Below are positions 59,708-61,848 of a stretch of 61,848 nt of DNA, piece by piece. The stretch comes from CADEFF01 sp964569315. Lineage in GTDB: Bacteria; Pseudomonadota; Alphaproteobacteria; Dongiales; Dongiaceae. The stretch's first letter is position 1; every line of letters starts with the position of its first letter. The position numbers and the translations under genes were made by a program. Below the pieces are notes generated by a model, which was not told where the DNA came from, did not search any database, and worked only from the letters and a program-made list of their open reading frames with translations. Location: contig CAZMUZ010000008.1 in NCBI GenBank assembly GCA_964569315.1, positions 1 through 61,848 on the forward strand, given 5' to 3'.

Positions 59708-61075
59708 CTAGAGCAGCATCGTCAGGGGATCTTCGAGCAGCTTCTTGATGGCGTCGAGAAGCTGCGCGCCCACCGCGCCGTCGATCACCCGGTGATCGCA
59801 GGAGATCGTGCAGGTCATCACCGTCGCGATGCCGAGCGCGCCGTTCTTCACCACGGGGCGCTGCTCGCCCATGCCGACGGCGAGGATCGCGCCCTGCGGC
59901 GGATTGATGACGGCCGCGAAATCCTTGATGCCGAACATGCCGAGGTTGGAGAGCGAGAAGGCGCCGCCCTGATACTCCTCCGGCATCAACTTGCCCTTGC
60001 GCGCACGGGCCGCGAGCTCCTTCATCTCGTTCGAGATGACGGCAAGCCCCTTCCCGTCCGCCGCGCGGATCACCGGCGTGATGAGCCCGTCATCGAGCGC
60101 CACTGCGACCGACACGTCGCAACTGTTATTGAGATAGATGCGGTCGCCGCCCCAGAGCGCATTGGCGCGCGGCACCTTGGCGAGCGCCATGCCGCAGGCC
60201 TTGATAACGAAGTCGTTGACCGAGAGCTTGTAGCTGTCGGACTTGGCGTTGAGCTGCTGGCGCAGCGCGAGCAGCCCGTCGATCTCGCAATCCACCGTCA
60301 GGTAGAAATGCGGGATGCTCTGCTTCGATTCCTGCAGCCGCTTCGCGATCACCTTGCGCATGGTGCTGAGCGCGAGTTCGGTATAGTCGCCGGGCGGGAT
60401 CGGGGTGAGGCCGGCCGGCATCTGCACCGGCGCTTGCGCGGGTACGCCCGCAGCCGGCGCCTTCGGCGCGGGTGCCGCCGCGGCGCGCGGCGAGGCTTTC
60501 GCGCTTTCGATGTCGGCCTTGACGATGCGGCCGTTCGGGCCGCTGCCGGCGACGCTCTTCAGGTCGATGCCGGCTTCGGCGGCAAGACGGCGCGCGAGCG
60601 GGCTTGCAAAGATGCGCTCGCCGTCGCCTCTGCGCTCGGCTGCCGGCCTCGGCGCCTGTTGCGGCGGCGCGGCGACCGGCTGGGCCGGGGCGGCGGCAGG
60701 CGCCGATGGCATGGCCGGCGGGGCCGCCGTCGCCTCGGCTTTCGCTGCGGGCTTCGCCGCCTCGGAGGCGGGCCTGGCCGCCGGCGCTGCCGGTTTCGCG
60801 ACAGCGGCGCTCGCGAGCGCGCTCGCATCCTCGCCCTCGTTCAGGATGAGGGCGATCGGTGTGTTGATCGCGACATTGTCCGTACCGGCCGGCACCAGGA
60901 TCTTGCCGAGCTTGCCCTCATCGACCGCCTCGACCTCCATGGTCGCCTTGTCGGTCTCGATCTCGGCGACCACGTCGCCGGCCTTCACGGTCTCGCCCTC
61001 GTTCTTGAGCCATTTGGCGAGCTTGCCTTCCGTCATGGTCGGCGAGAGGGCCGGCATCAGGATGGGAGTGGGCAT
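59708..61075 (-). CDS. pdhC: Pyruvate dehydrogenase E2, dihydrolipoamide acetyltransferase
   Basis: This is a 455-residue E2 core. A single N-terminal lipoyl domain has the lipoylated K43 in ETDKATMEV. An Ala/Pro linker follows (about 85-145), then a peripheral-subunit-binding domain (ASPLARRLAAEAGIDLKSV, about 155-190), and the catalytic domain with CDHRVIDGAVGA near the C terminus. It transfers acetyl groups to CoA. It is downstream of the E1 beta gene by 15 nt. Confidence 0.95.
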   Translation of the reverse strand: MPTPILMPALSPTMTEGKLAKWLKNEGETVKAGDVVAEIETDKATMEVEAVDEGKLGKILVPAGTDNVAINTPIALILNEGEDASALASAAVAKPAAPAARPASEAAKPAAKAEATAAPPAMPSAPAAAPAQPVAAPPQQAPRPAAERRGDGERIFASPLARRLAAEAGIDLKSVAGSGPNGRIVKADIESAKASPRAAAAPAPKAPAAGVPAQAPVQMPAGLTPIPPGDYTELALSTMRKVIAKRLQESKQSIPHFYLTVDCEIDGLLALRQQLNAKSDSYKLSVNDFVIKACGMALAKVPRANALWGGDRIYLNNSCDVSVAVALDDGLITPVIRAADGKGLAVISNEMKELAARARKGKLMPEEYQGGAFSLSNLGMFGIKDFAAVINPPQGAILAVGMGEQRPVVKNGALGIATVMTCTISCDHRVIDGAVGAQLLDAIKKLLEDPLTMLL

Positions 61076-61090
61076 GGGTGCTCTCCCCTC

Positions 61091-61848
<758 letters not shown>

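Overview
The window is high-GC bacterial DNA that looks like an alphaproteobacterium of the Rhodospirillales type. This placement is an inference from gene content and order: a fused ispDF gene, an E1-beta/E2/lpd/lipA/RatA-type block, dusB-ntrB-ntrC-ntrY-ntrX-trkA, a class IV aminotransferase next to hfq-hflX, and mltB-like/rlpA/dac/tmk/holB/metG/tatD/MBL. No rRNA, tRNA, CRISPR array, transposase or phage gene was seen. A run of exactly 100 N (36289-36388) marks a scaffold join, so the window is two contigs.

Layout. 1-2.9 kb: a polyamine-type ABC transporter (ATPase and two permeases; no binding protein in view). 3-7.4 kb: an accessory catabolic group with a metallo-beta-lactamase-fold hydrolase, a Rieske ring-hydroxylating oxygenase, an alpha/beta hydrolase and a D-2-hydroxyacid dehydrogenase. 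7.8-16 kb: a hybrid histidine kinase with two receivers, a secreted YbjN-like protein, a DMT exporter, a VOC protein, two translationally coupled SDRs, two small lipoproteins and a YdcF-like protein. 16-24.4 kb: a same-strand housekeeping run for cell wall (lytic transglycosylase, RlpA, DD-carboxypeptidase), nucleotide and DNA metabolism (tmk, holB), metG, a TatD-type DNase and an MBL hydrolase. 24.4-30.2 kb: isochorismatase-like hydrolase, LysE exporter, double cupin, MazG, GFA-type zinc protein, a beta-hydroxyacid dehydrogenase and an inositol-phosphatase-type protein.

30.2-45 kb: the hflX-hfq / HAD / aminotransferase block and the trkA-ntrX-ntrY-ntrC-ntrB-dusB nitrogen-regulation operon, all on the minus strand. 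They are separated by a divergent AraC-regulator/sulfatase pair and the N gap. 45-48.6 kb: a CcsA/YpjD-like membrane protein, ispDF, a CinA-family amidase and a DUF429-like protein. 48.5-56 kb: a complete heme-uptake operon (hemP-hmuR-hmuS-hmuT-hmuU-hmuV) divergent from tonB, with a palindromic Fur-type operator between them. 56-61.8 kb: a RatA/COQ10-type protein, lipA, lpdA, a GST with a histone-H1-like tail, pyruvate dehydrogenase E2, and E1 beta running off the right edge.

The most interesting observations are these. NtrC carries AGVSGA in place of the sigma-54-contacting GAFTGA loop, and its partner NtrX has no such loop at all. A Lys/Arg/Ala-tailed GST is embedded between the E2 and E3 genes of the pyruvate dehydrogenase operon. 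A mirrored pair of palindromic repeat hairpins lies between lipA and lpdA. A short AT-rich, rare-codon patch lies within the conserved core of mazG. A fully new system was not proven; the strongest lead is the altered Ntr circuitry.
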